From Deltaproteobacteria bacterium HGW-Deltaproteobacteria-14 (GTDB lineage Bacteria > Myxococcota_A > UBA9042 > PHBI01): a stretch of DNA of 50,805 bases. The stretch is taken from positions 1-50,805 of the forward strand of contig PHBI01000061.1 of the NCBI GenBank assembly GCA_002841945.1, in the 5' to 3' direction. The translations under genes and the position numbers were made by a program. This document shows, one piece after another, positions 34,610 through 43,010 of this stretch. The stretch's first letter is position 1. Each line of letters starts with the position of its first letter. Under the pieces are notes generated by a model that was not told the origin of the DNA, did no database searches, and worked only from the letters and a program-made list of their open reading frames with translations.

Positions 34610-36859
34610 GTGAACGCACCTCCGTCGAGCAAGGACGGTCATCGATTGCTGCGGTGCGTGCGGCGACCGGTTGGTGCGGCGTCGGCGGCGGTCACGCTGC
34701 TGGCGTGGACCCTCGGCGCCTGCGCTCCGGCGGGGGAGGACGGGGGATCCGAGGGACAGGTGGCCGTAGCGGTGCAGGCGCTCGAGCTCCCCGACATCGT
34801 CGACGTGATCTACCACCTCCGGGTCGAGGCGACCGATGGGGCGCCGGTCTGGGAGCGGACCGTGCGCGCGAGCGACTTCGGCGCCGGCGGCGGGCTCACT
34901 TATGTCGGCCCCTGCGACGCCGACCCCGACGCCCAGCCGAACCGCGTGCTGCTCGACGTGGTCGACCTCGAGGACGCCAGCGGTCCGCTCGCCGCGGGGA
35001 GCTGGCTCAATCCCACGGCCACGGCCGCGCTGGTCCGCGAGATCGTCTGCGTCGCCAACGCCGACCAGGCCGTCAGCTTTGACATCACCGTGGCGCGCCG
35101 CGCTCAGCAGGGCTTCTTCGACATCGCGGTGCAGTTCTCGGACTTCTTCTGCAGCGCCAAGGCCGACTGCGTCGACGATCACGGCGACCTGCTGCGCCTC
35201 GTGTTCGGCCCCGACGGGAGCCGCTGGCCCACGACCGTCGTCGCCATCGCCTGCACCTCCGGGGAGGCGGGCGTCCCCGTCGAGCTCTACCTCACCGATC
35301 CCGAGCTGACCTGCGCCAACGGGACCACGCCGATCGCCATCGACCGCGGACCCGGCAACCTGTACTCGGACGCCGCCCCCGCACCCTTCCCGATCGCTCA
35401 GGCCATGGCCTTCCCCGCCGTCGGTAGCCTGCCCGGTCAGGCCGCGGGCGCCCCCATGCCCTGGCTGCACCTCGCCGTGGCGGTGGCGCTCGACCCCGCG
35501 GCCGCTGGCCCGTGCACGCTGGTGACCCAGTTCACGGCGGTCAACGCAGGCGCCACCCTGCCGATGACGCTCTCCGGCACGACCCACCCGGTCATCGACG
35601 TCCTGGTGCCGATCCTCGACGCGAACGGGGCGCGCGCCTGCGCCCGACACGCCCTCGACGCGGGCGACGGGGTCGTGGCGACCCGCTACACCGGCCCGAA
35701 CACCCCCGAGACCTTCCCCACCGGGGTGGTGGCCCTCGGTCCCAGCGTCTCGGTCACTCGGACGTGCGTCGCGGACTGTGAGGCGGCCGCGTGCGGCCCC
35801 GATCAGTGCGGCGGCGTCTGCGGCGTCTGCGTCATCGGCGCCGCCTGCGACCCCACCCGGCAGTGCGCCGTAGAGTGGCCTCCGACCTGCTTCGACGCGG
35901 CCACCAACGAGGACGAGACGGGCCCTGACTGCGGCGGGAGCTGCCCGCCCTGCGGCGACGGGCTCGGCTGCCAGGCGCCCGCGGACTGCGCGAGCGGCGT
36001 CTGCGATCTCGGCGTCTGCCAGGCGCCCGCGTGTGACGATGCGATCGCGAACGGCGACGAGCTCGGTGTGGACTGCGGGGGGGCGTGCCCGGCCTGTGCT
36101 GTCGCGGTGAGCGGCGTCGAGCTCCCGGCGTCGGCGACGGTCGAGGTGGGCCGGCAGATCACGCTCAGCGCCACCGTCCTGCCCGGCGACGCGGCCAACC
36201 GCGCCGTGACCTGGCAGAGCGTGACCCCAGCGGTCGCCACCGTGAGCGCTGCCGGCGTCGTGACCGGCGTCGCCGTTGGCAGCGTCGACGTCGTCGTGAC
36301 GACCGTCGACGGCGGCTTCACCGCCACCACGAGCGTGACGGTGACCCCGCGGGTCTCTCGCGCCTACACCGGCGTCTCGGCCGCTGGCTACTACGCCTAC
36401 AGCAGCCAGCCGACCTGCAACGCCGGCAACCTGTTGAGCACGAGCGCCTGGACCGGTCTCGCGCGCTCGGTGTCCGGCACGCAGAACGTAGGGAACACCT
36501 CCGTAAACGGGAGGCTCGTGTCGAGCTGCGCCTACGTCACCTTCACCCAGGCTCGGGTCGTGACGGCCGTGAGCGTGACCCACCGGACCACCACCGGGAG
36601 CACCCAGACCTGCGGCGACACCTGCACGACCCTGTGCGGCGAGCTAGGCGGCAGCGGGCTCGTGTTCGTCCGGCCTCAGGGCACCACGATCCCGGCCGGC
36701 TGGACGTACATCGGCGCGCTGCCGTCCACGACCACGGTGACGGCGACGAAGCGGTCCGTGGCAACGACCACGCCGATCATCGGGGTGATGGTCTGCCGGG
36801 ACTCCGGCGGCGACCACCGCGACAACATCGAGGCCCGCAACGTGGTCCTCTGGGACTGA
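34610..36859 (+). CDS. Modular surface lipoprotein with Cys-rich repeats and Ig-like domain
   Basis: 749 residues from the GTG at 34610 (AGGAA just upstream; frame open further up). After a signal peptide with lipobox (TLGAC) it has the ~350-residue module also found in the proteins at 1-1749 and 11711-13696 (TYVGPCDA, QGFFDIAVQF, FCSAKADC). Residues ~390-490 are Cys-rich repeats with CGGxCPxC patterns. A bacterial Ig-like group 2 domain follows (VELPASATVEVGRQITLSAT, VTWQSVTPAVATVSAAGVVTG). The C-terminal ~165 residues, beginning near VSRAYTGVSAAGYY, are Cys-containing and not recognised. It is probably an outer-membrane-anchored adhesion-type protein. It ends before a strong terminator facing the giant gene. 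Confidence 0.85.
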   Translation: MNAPPSSKDGHRLLRCVRRPVGAASAAVTLLAWTLGACAPAGEDGGSEGQVAVAVQALELPDIVDVIYHLRVEATDGAPVWERTVRASDFGAGGGLTYVGPCDADPDAQPNRVLLDVVDLEDASGPLAAGSWLNPTATAALVREIVCVANADQAVSFDITVARRAQQGFFDIAVQFSDFFCSAKADCVDDHGDLLRLVFGPDGSRWPTTVVAIACTSGEAGVPVELYLTDPELTCANGTTPIAIDRGPGNLYSDAAPAPFPIAQAMAFPAVGSLPGQAAGAPMPWLHLAVAVALDPAAAGPCTLVTQFTAVNAGATLPMTLSGTTHPVIDVLVPILDANGARACARHALDAGDGVVATRYTGPNTPETFPTGVVALGPSVSVTRTCVADCEAAACGPDQCGGVCGVCVIGAACDPTRQCAVEWPPTCFDAATNEDETGPDCGGSCPPCGDGLGCQAPADCASGVCDLGVCQAPACDDAIANGDELGVDCGGACPACAVAVSGVELPASATVEVGRQITLSATVLPGDAANRAVTWQSVTPAVATVSAAGVVTGVAVGSVDVVVTTVDGGFTATTSVTVTPRVSRAYTGVSAAGYYAYSSQPTCNAGNLLSTSAWTGLARSVSGTQNVGNTSVNGRLVSSCAYVTFTQARVVTAVSVTHRTTTGSTQTCGDTCTTLCGELGGSGLVFVRPQGTTIPAGWTYIGALPSTTTVTATKRSVATTTPIIGVMVCRDSGGDHRDNIEARNVVLWD

Positions 36860-36930
36860 CCGCTCTCCGACGGCGATTCCACATCGACGACCCGGTCATC
36901 GAGAGCCGTGACCCCAGCGGGGTCGGCGGC

Positions 36931-36970
36931 GGCCTGGCCCCCGGCGGCCACTGCCACCGGGGGCCAGGCC
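36931..36970. terminator. Long hairpin between converging lipoprotein and giant genes
   Basis: GGCCTGGCCCCCGG (36931-36944), 12-base loop, CCGGGGGCCAGGCC (36957-36970): a perfect 14-bp stem between converging stops at 36859 and 36975. It can end transcription from both sides. Confidence 0.75.
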
Positions 36971-36974
36971 CGTC

Positions 36975-39900
36975 CTACACCCGCCGCGTGCGGCGCACCC
37001 AGACCAGGGCCAGCGCCAGCAGCGCGAAGCCCAGCGGCATGGCGCCGCCGCCGCCCTGGCAGCCACCGCCGCCCGTCGCGACGAGGTCGTCGGTCGGCGG
37101 GGTCGGCACCTCGGACGCCGCCACCGTCAGCGCGCACGCCTCGGTCGCCGCGTTGCCCGACGGGTCCGTCGCCCGCGCGACCCAGCGGACGGTCACGCCG
37201 CCGGCGAAGGGCGCGAGCGCCTCATCGGTCGCCGTCGCCGCCGGGGCCGCCACGGTCAGCGCGCCGTCGACCACGGTGACGCCGCACTCGGCCGCCGTGA
37301 GCGTCACCGCGTCGCCGGTCGCGCCCACGCCCTCGCAGACCACGTCCTCGAGACCGACCTCGGCCCCGCAGGCGTCCTCGGCGGTCGCCGTCGCCGTCGC
37401 CGGCAGCGCCTCGAAGGCGACGACCGCCGCCGGCGCCCCGCAGGCGACCGTCGGCGGTACGCCGTCGACCACCGTCACGACCGTCTCGCAGCTCAACGCA
37501 GCGCCGTCGCGCCCCTCGGCGCCCAACGTCACCGTGGTCGCGCCGACGCCGAGGGTCTGCGTCTCCTCGAGCGCCTCCAGCCCCGGCGTGCAGAAGCTCG
37601 ACAGCGTCGCCGTCACCGTCGCCTCGACCTCGCAGCGGTCCTCCGGGAGCGCCACCTCGAAGTCCTCGGCGCACGCCAGCGAGAGCTCGCTCGCGTCCAC
37701 GACCGTGACCGGGAAGGCGCAGCTCGCCTCGTTCCCCGCCGGGTCGCGCGCCACCGCGGTCACCGTCGTCGTGCCGATCGGCGCCAGCGCCGGCAGGTCG
37801 CTCGTCACCGAGACGGCCTCTGCGGCCACGCACCCGTCGAGCGCCGTCACCGGCAGCGCCAGCTCCGCCCCGCACACGTTGGCCCCGCTCGTGAGCTCGA
37901 CCTCCTCGGGGCAGCTCATGACCGGCGCCGTCGTGTCCACGACCGTCACCACCGTCGCGCACTGCGCGCTGTTGTCCGCCGCGTCCGCGCCGGTGAAGGT
38001 CACCGTCGTGTCGCCGAGCGGGTAGCCCTCGGCCCGGTCGTCGGTCACGCTCACCGGCCAGCCGCACGCGTCGCTCGCGACCGGGCCGCCGAGCGGCACC
38101 GGCGTCAGCGCGCCCACGCACTCGGCCACCGCCTCGGCGACCGGGCACACCAGCAGCGGCGAGGCCGTGTCCACCTCGCACAGGACGCAGCGGCGCTCGG
38201 GCGCGCTCGTCACGAACGCCGTCCCCGCCGCGCCAGCGACCTGGCCGGTCTCGTTGACCGCGAAGGCCACGGCGTCGACGCCGGCGGCCAGCGTGCCGAG
38301 GTCCTCGAGCCCGCGGTCCTCTGACCACAACAGCGCCCGCTGCGCACCGCTCGCGTCCTCGCTGGTGCCGGCGACGAAGCCGCTCTCGCTCAGCGCCACC
38401 GGCGCCGCGTCCCCGCCGAGGGCGCCGAGGTCGACGAGCCCCGAGGCGGCCGTCCAGCGCCACGCGTGCAGCGGCCCGACGCCGCTCGGGCGCACGCCCA
38501 CGACGACGCCGGCGTCGTTCATCGCCACCGGCGCGAGGTCGGAGGCGAGCACCGTGACCGTACCGCCGGCCGCGCGCACGAAGGCCCCGTCGTCGCCCGA
38601 GCCCACGACCGCGCCGTCGCTCGCCACGTCGACGACGCTGACCGCGCCGAGGTCCGTCACCGTCCCGTCGACCGCGCGCACGAAGCCGTGGCGCACGCCC
38701 GCGACGTCCATCGCGCCGATGACGTGGCCGCCGGCGCCGTAGCCGGTGACCGCGACCGGGGTCGCCCCCGCGGGCAGCGGGGCCTCGCTCACGGCGCCGT
38801 CCGCGGCGCGCAGGAAAACGGCCGGCGCGCCGGCCTCGGTGAGGCCGAGCCCGGCCACCCGCCCGTCGGCGAGCAGATAGGCGCGGTCGTCGAGGCTCGC
38901 GGCGATCCAGAGCGTCGTCGGCGACTCGCCCGCGGTGAGCCAGACGGTCACCGGGCCGTCCGCGACCAGGCGCTGCGTCCCGACGACCTGGCCGGCGGCG
39001 TCGATCGCGAAGGCGGTCGCCTCGAGGGCGTCCGGCGTCAGGTCGACGAGGGCCTCGCCGGGCGCGGCGAGGAACGCGTGCTGCGCGCCGCTACCGGTCG
39101 CGCTGTGCCCGACCACCACGCCGGCGTCGTTGAGGGCCGTCGCCGCGGAGGTGGCGCCGCCGAGGGTGCCGAGGTCGGTGCGCGCGATGGGCACGACCTG
39201 GTCGCCGGGCTTGTCCGGGTAGACGCAGGCGCCGGTCTCGACGTCGCAGGCGCCGGCGAGCTGGCAGGCGTTGGGCTCGGGGCAGACCTTGTCGGTGCCC
39301 GCGCAGACGCCGGCGACGCACTGGTCTCCGAGGGTGCAGGGCGCGCCGTCGTCGCACGGGGTCTCGTCGGGCGCGCTCGGATCGGAGCACGCGCCCGTGG
39401 CCGGGTCGCAGGTGCCGGCGACGTGGCAGGCGTCGAGGGCCTGGCACACCACCGGGTCGGCGCCGGTGCAGACGCCCCCCTGGCAGCTGTCGTGCTGGGT
39501 GCAGGCGTCGCCGTCGTCACACGAGGATTCGTCAACAATATTGACGTTCGTGCAGCCGCTCGCCGGGTCGCAGCCGTCGACGGTGCAGACGTTGTCGTCG
39601 TCGCAGTCGACAGGCACCGTCGTCGTGCAGACGCCCGCTTGGCACTCGGCGGTGACGGTGCAGGCGGCGAGGTCCGGCGTACACGGGGTGGCGTCGAGCG
39701 CGTTCGGGTCGGAGCAGACGCCGCTGGCCGGGTCGCAGGCGCCGACGAGGTGGCAGCCGTCGAGGGCGTGGCAGACGACCGGGTCGGTGCCCACGCAGGC
39801 GCCGGCCTGGCAGCGGTCGAGCTGGGTGCAGGCGTCGCCGTCGTCGCAGCCGACGGTCGGCGGCTGGTCGACGTGGAGGCAGCCGAGGGCGGGCGCGCAG

Positions 39901-42900
39901 CTGTCGGCCGTGCACGGGTTCAGGTCGTCGCAGTCGAGGGCGACGGCGTAGACGGCCTGGGTGACGACGCGGGCGCCGCCGCCGGTGGTGGCGGTGGCGA
40001 CGTTCGTGACCAGCTTGCCGGGCGCGAGGTCGGGCGCCAAGCGCACGCGGCGCTCGACAGTGCCCGAGGCGCGCGCGGCGACGGTCGGCAGGGTGACGTC
40101 GAGGACCGCGGGGCCGGCGTCCGCCGGGACGACGCCCGGCGGCAGCACGTCGACGAGGTGGACACCGGTGAGCGGGGTCGCGCCGAGGTTGCGCCAGCTG
40201 AGCACGAGGGTGTAGTCCGCGCCGTCGAGGGCGCAGCCGGCGTCCCAGGCCTTGTCGACGACGAAGCCCGCGTTGCAGTCGCTGACGACCACGACGTCGG
40301 CGCTCGGGACGGCGACGGCGGCGCCGAGGCTGACGGCGGCGTGGCTCGTGAGCAGGAGCCCGCTCTGCGCCGGCGCGGTGGTGCGGTAGCCGAGGGTGAG
40401 GCCGGTGTGGGGCGGCAGCGACGGGAGGCTCCAGACGAGCACCGGCGCGGCGGCGGCGCTGGCGCCGGGGCCGCTCTGGGTGCCGGCGAGGAGCGTCACG
40501 GCGCTGGGGATCGCGACGGTGACGACGACGTTGTCGGCGGCGGTGTCGGCGGTGTTGGTGACGACGACGCTCCAGCCGAGGGTGTCGCCGCGGACGCCGC
40601 AGGCGACGGCGCGGTCGGCGGTGTGGACGAGGTGGAGCCCGGGGGCGGTCACGGCGGAGACCGGGAGGAGCGCGGAGACCGGGCAGGCGCCGACGCCGGC
40701 GAGGGAGGCCTCGGCGGTGAGGGCGGCGCCGGCGGCGGCGGTGACGTCGACGCTGAAGGCGACGGCGCCGCGGGCACCCGCCTGGAGGCGGCCGAGGGGC
40801 CAGCTGAGCGCGCCGTCGGTGAGGGTGGCGCCCGGTGCGGAGCCGGTGACGAGGGTCGCGCCGGCGGGGAGGGCCGCGGTGAGGACGACGTCGCTGACGG
40901 CGGCCGCGCCGGGGTTCGAGTAGTGGACGGTCGCGGTGAGGCGGTCGCCGGTCTCGACGGTGGCGCGGGTCACGACTGGGGTCAGCGCGAGGGCGCCGAG
41001 GGGGGCGACGACGGGGGCCGAGGCGAGGGCGCGGTTGTCGGTCGCGGAGCTCTCGAGGAGCTCGCTGTCGGTGTCGATGGCGACCTCGACGGCGAGGACG
41101 TCGCCGATGGCGTCGCAGCCCGGGGCCTCGAGCAGGAGCGCGAGCTCGCCGCCGGCGTCGGGCGCGAGGCTGTCGACGGTCCAGGTCACGGTGGTGGCCG
41201 TGGCGGTGCCGCCGTCGGGGTCGACGACGGTGGCGCCCGGCGGGAGGGTGAGCGTGACGGTGACCGGGCCGATGGCGACGTTGCCGTCGTTGCCGTAGCG
41301 GACGGTGAAGACGCCCTGCCCGAGGGGGACGAAGGCGCTTGGCGCGACGACGGCGACCCACAGGTTGGGGAAGCCACCCACGACCGCGGTGGTCGTGGCG
41401 GTGTCGTTGGTGGCGTCGCAGTCGATGGTCGGGCTCGTGAGCTCGGCGGCGACGGCGAGCAGATCGTCGGGGGACCAGGCCTCGGGGTCGACGGTGACCA
41501 CGAAGGTGGCGTGGCCGGCGGCGCCGGGGGGGAGGTCTCCGAGGTCCTGGGCGACCGGCTCGGCGCCCGGGAGGGTGGTCGTGAGGACGGCGCCGCGGGC
41601 GCGGCCGGGGCCGCGGTTCGACCAGCTCACGGTGTACTGGACGTCGTCGCCGACGAGGACGGCGGTGCGGTCGGCGGCGACGGCGACCTGGAGGTCGGCC
41701 GTGTTGACCGGCGAGGTGACGCTGCTCCGGTTGTTCTCGGTCGTGATCTCGGGCGTCGAGGTCGTGACCGTCGCCGTGTTGTTGAGCGACGTCTGGCACA
41801 CGTCGGCCACGCCGACCTGGTAGCTGAACGACGGGTTCTTGTCGGTCGCGTAGACGACCGTCCAGTCGTCGAGATAGGGCTTGCCGTAGTCCTCGCAGGG
41901 CCACCAGACCATCGCGGCGCCGCTGCTGTCGTAGCCGGCAACGAACGGTCCGTTGCCGAGGAGGAAGTCGCTCGGGTCCAAAAACACCTGGGGACGAAGC
42001 ACGGTCCCGTCGGCCCGGAAGATGGCGAAGCGCGGGATCCAGTAGGCGCCTTGCTCGGCGAGCATGACGTCGCCGCTGTCGTTGATGCCGATGTCCCAGT
42101 TGCTCACCGTGGTCGAGACGACCGCGGTGGACTCCCAGGCGGCGACGGCGGTGCGGAGGAGCCGGTGGACGGTGCGGGTGTCGCCGCTCGACGTCCACAG
42201 GAGGAGGTCGCCGCGCCGGTTCGGGGTGGCGAAGTAGCCGATGGCGTCGGATGGCAAGAACGGCGCGAGGTCGACGGGACGCCAGGCGCCGGCGTCGTCA
42301 CGCCACCAGACCGCTCGCACGGCGGGCGTGCCGCTGAGGTAGCCCTCGGCGTAGAAGTAGTCGTCTCCGGCCGCTGTCGGGTAGAAGGCGCGCGCGTCCC
42401 CCCCGGTGTCCGGCAGCGGGACCGGCGTGAAGGTGAAGGTGGGCGGGAAGGCGTCGTCGAGGGTCCAGACCCCGAGCGTCTCGGTCGCGCCGTCGCGGAG
42501 GTTGCCGGGGATGAACCCCTGGTCGCTGACGGCGTCGGTGGCCCAGCTCGCGTGCTGCCCCTCGGGCACCGGCAGGGTCAGCTGCACGTGATCGGTCGCG
42601 AGGGGCGAGCTCGGGATCCAGAGGACCTGGTCGTCGACGCCGTCCTGCGTGCCGCCGACCCAGCCCAGAGCGTTCGCCACGCTGGCCTGGCTGCTGGCCT
42701 CCTCGGCCCCGAGCATGTGGACGGTCCACGTGCTCGGCGGATCGGCGTCGGGGATCGCCACCCCCGCGCGATAGCGTCGCGTCGTCGCGTCGTAGCCCGT
42801 CAGGGGGAAGTGACCCTTGGCGCCAGGTCGCCCGCCGGAGTCCACCCCCGCGGGGAGGAGGTGTGAACCGGCGGCGCGCGACCACAAGAAGGCGCGCGAG

Positions 42901-43010
42901 GGGCCGTTGCCGTAGGCCTGTGCCGCCACGAAGCCCTCGCGGTTCCAGCGGTTGACGTTGCTGCCGTAGTAGCCCGGCGGGAGCAGGCGGGTCTCGCAGG
43001 TCTGCCGGTC
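36975..43010 (-). CDS. Giant surface protein, C-terminal part after frameshift
   Basis: This frame carries the sensible sequence from about 43010 down (beginning DRQTCETRLLPPGYYG); upstream of that point the same frame turns into an Arg-rich shadow. It continues the frame of 42800-50368 with a one-base shift, so it is the C-terminal ~2000 residues of one protein. Domains in order: HAF-like segments (NREGFVAAQAYGN), four or more DUF11-type repeats (VLVGDDVQYTVSWSNRG, VETGDRLTATVHYSNPG), Dictyostelium-type Cys repeats (CDDGDACTQLDRC, CDDDNVCTVDGCDP), HAF repeats (LGTLGGATSAATALND), HYR-like domains (VVDTTAPVMSCPEEVELT), and a MYXO-CTERM-like tail: Gly-rich GGGGCQGGGG, a hydrophobic span (PLGFALLALALVW) and RRTRR. 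The tail suggests surface sorting by a rhombosortase-like system. Confidence 0.8.
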   Translation of the reverse strand, partial: DRQTCETRLLPPGYYGSNVNRWNREGFVAAQAYGNGPSRAFLWSRAAGSHLLPAGVDSGGRPGAKGHFPLTGYDATTRRYRAGVAIPDADPPSTWTVHMLGAEEASSQASVANALGWVGGTQDGVDDQVLWIPSSPLATDHVQLTLPVPEGQHASWATDAVSDQGFIPGNLRDGATETLGVWTLDDAFPPTFTFTPVPLPDTGGDARAFYPTAAGDDYFYAEGYLSGTPAVRAVWWRDDAGAWRPVDLAPFLPSDAIGYFATPNRRGDLLLWTSSGDTRTVHRLLRTAVAAWESTAVVSTTVSNWDIGINDSGDVMLAEQGAYWIPRFAIFRADGTVLRPQVFLDPSDFLLGNGPFVAGYDSSGAAMVWWPCEDYGKPYLDDWTVVYATDKNPSFSYQVGVADVCQTSLNNTATVTTSTPEITTENNRSSVTSPVNTADLQVAVAADRTAVLVGDDVQYTVSWSNRGPGRARGAVLTTTLPGAEPVAQDLGDLPPGAAGHATFVVTVDPEAWSPDDLLAVAAELTSPTIDCDATNDTATTTAVVGGFPNLWVAVVAPSAFVPLGQGVFTVRYGNDGNVAIGPVTVTLTLPPGATVVDPDGGTATATTVTWTVDSLAPDAGGELALLLEAPGCDAIGDVLAVEVAIDTDSELLESSATDNRALASAPVVAPLGALALTPVVTRATVETGDRLTATVHYSNPGAAAVSDVVLTAALPAGATLVTGSAPGATLTDGALSWPLGRLQAGARGAVAFSVDVTAAAGAALTAEASLAGVGACPVSALLPVSAVTAPGLHLVHTADRAVACGVRGDTLGWSVVVTNTADTAADNVVVTVAIPSAVTLLAGTQSGPGASAAAAPVLVWSLPSLPPHTGLTLGYRTTAPAQSGLLLTSHAAVSLGAAVAVPSADVVVVSDCNAGFVVDKAWDAGCALDGADYTLVLSWRNLGATPLTGVHLVDVLPPGVVPADAGPAVLDVTLPTVAARASGTVERRVRLAPDLAPGKLVTNVATATTGGGARVVTQAVYAVALDCDDLNPCTADSCAPALGCLHVDQPPTVGCDDGDACTQLDRCQAGACVGTDPVVCHALDGCHLVGACDPASGVCSDPNALDATPCTPDLAACTVTAECQAGVCTTTVPVDCDDDNVCTVDGCDPASGCTNVNIVDESSCDDGDACTQHDSCQGGVCTGADPVVCQALDACHVAGTCDPATGACSDPSAPDETPCDDGAPCTLGDQCVAGVCAGTDKVCPEPNACQLAGACDVETGACVYPDKPGDQVVPIARTDLGTLGGATSAATALNDAGVVVGHSATGSGAQHAFLAAPGEALVDLTPDALEATAFAIDAAGQVVGTQRLVADGPVTVWLTAGESPTTLWIAASLDDRAYLLADGRVAGLGLTEAGAPAVFLRAADGAVSEAPLPAGATPVAVTGYGAGGHVIGAMDVAGVRHGFVRAVDGTVTDLGAVSVVDVASDGAVVGSGDDGAFVRAAGGTVTVLASDLAPVAMNDAGVVVGVRPSGVGPLHAWRWTAASGLVDLGALGGDAAPVALSESGFVAGTSEDASGAQRALLWSEDRGLEDLGTLAAGVDAVAFAVNETGQVAGAAGTAFVTSAPERRCVLCEVDTASPLLVCPVAEAVAECVGALTPVPLGGPVASDACGWPVSVTDDRAEGYPLGDTTVTFTGADAADNSAQCATVVTVVDTTAPVMSCPEEVELTSGANVCGAELALPVTALDGCVAAEAVSVTSDLPALAPIGTTTVTAVARDPAGNEASCAFPVTVVDASELSLACAEDFEVALPEDRCEVEATVTATLSSFCTPGLEALEETQTLGVGATTVTLGAEGRDGAALSCETVVTVVDGVPPTVACGAPAAVVAFEALPATATATAEDACGAEVGLEDVVCEGVGATGDAVTLTAAECGVTVVDGALTVAAPAATATDEALAPFAGGVTVRWVARATDPSGNAATEACALTVAASEVPTPPTDDLVATGGGGCQGGGGAMPLGFALLALALVWVRRTRRV

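Noticed and set aside
39530..39555. AT-rich inverted repeat (CGTCAA, CAATA, TTGACG) inside the giant gene
   Set aside because: It falls in coding sequence for a Cys-repeat region with normal protein; six-base arms are not enough to claim a site.
38466..42866. Very long plus-strand open frame within the giant gene
   Set aside because: It lies opposite the real minus-strand coding sequence. Its protein is a run of G, A, R, D and V with no domain, as expected from the third-position GC bias of the real gene.
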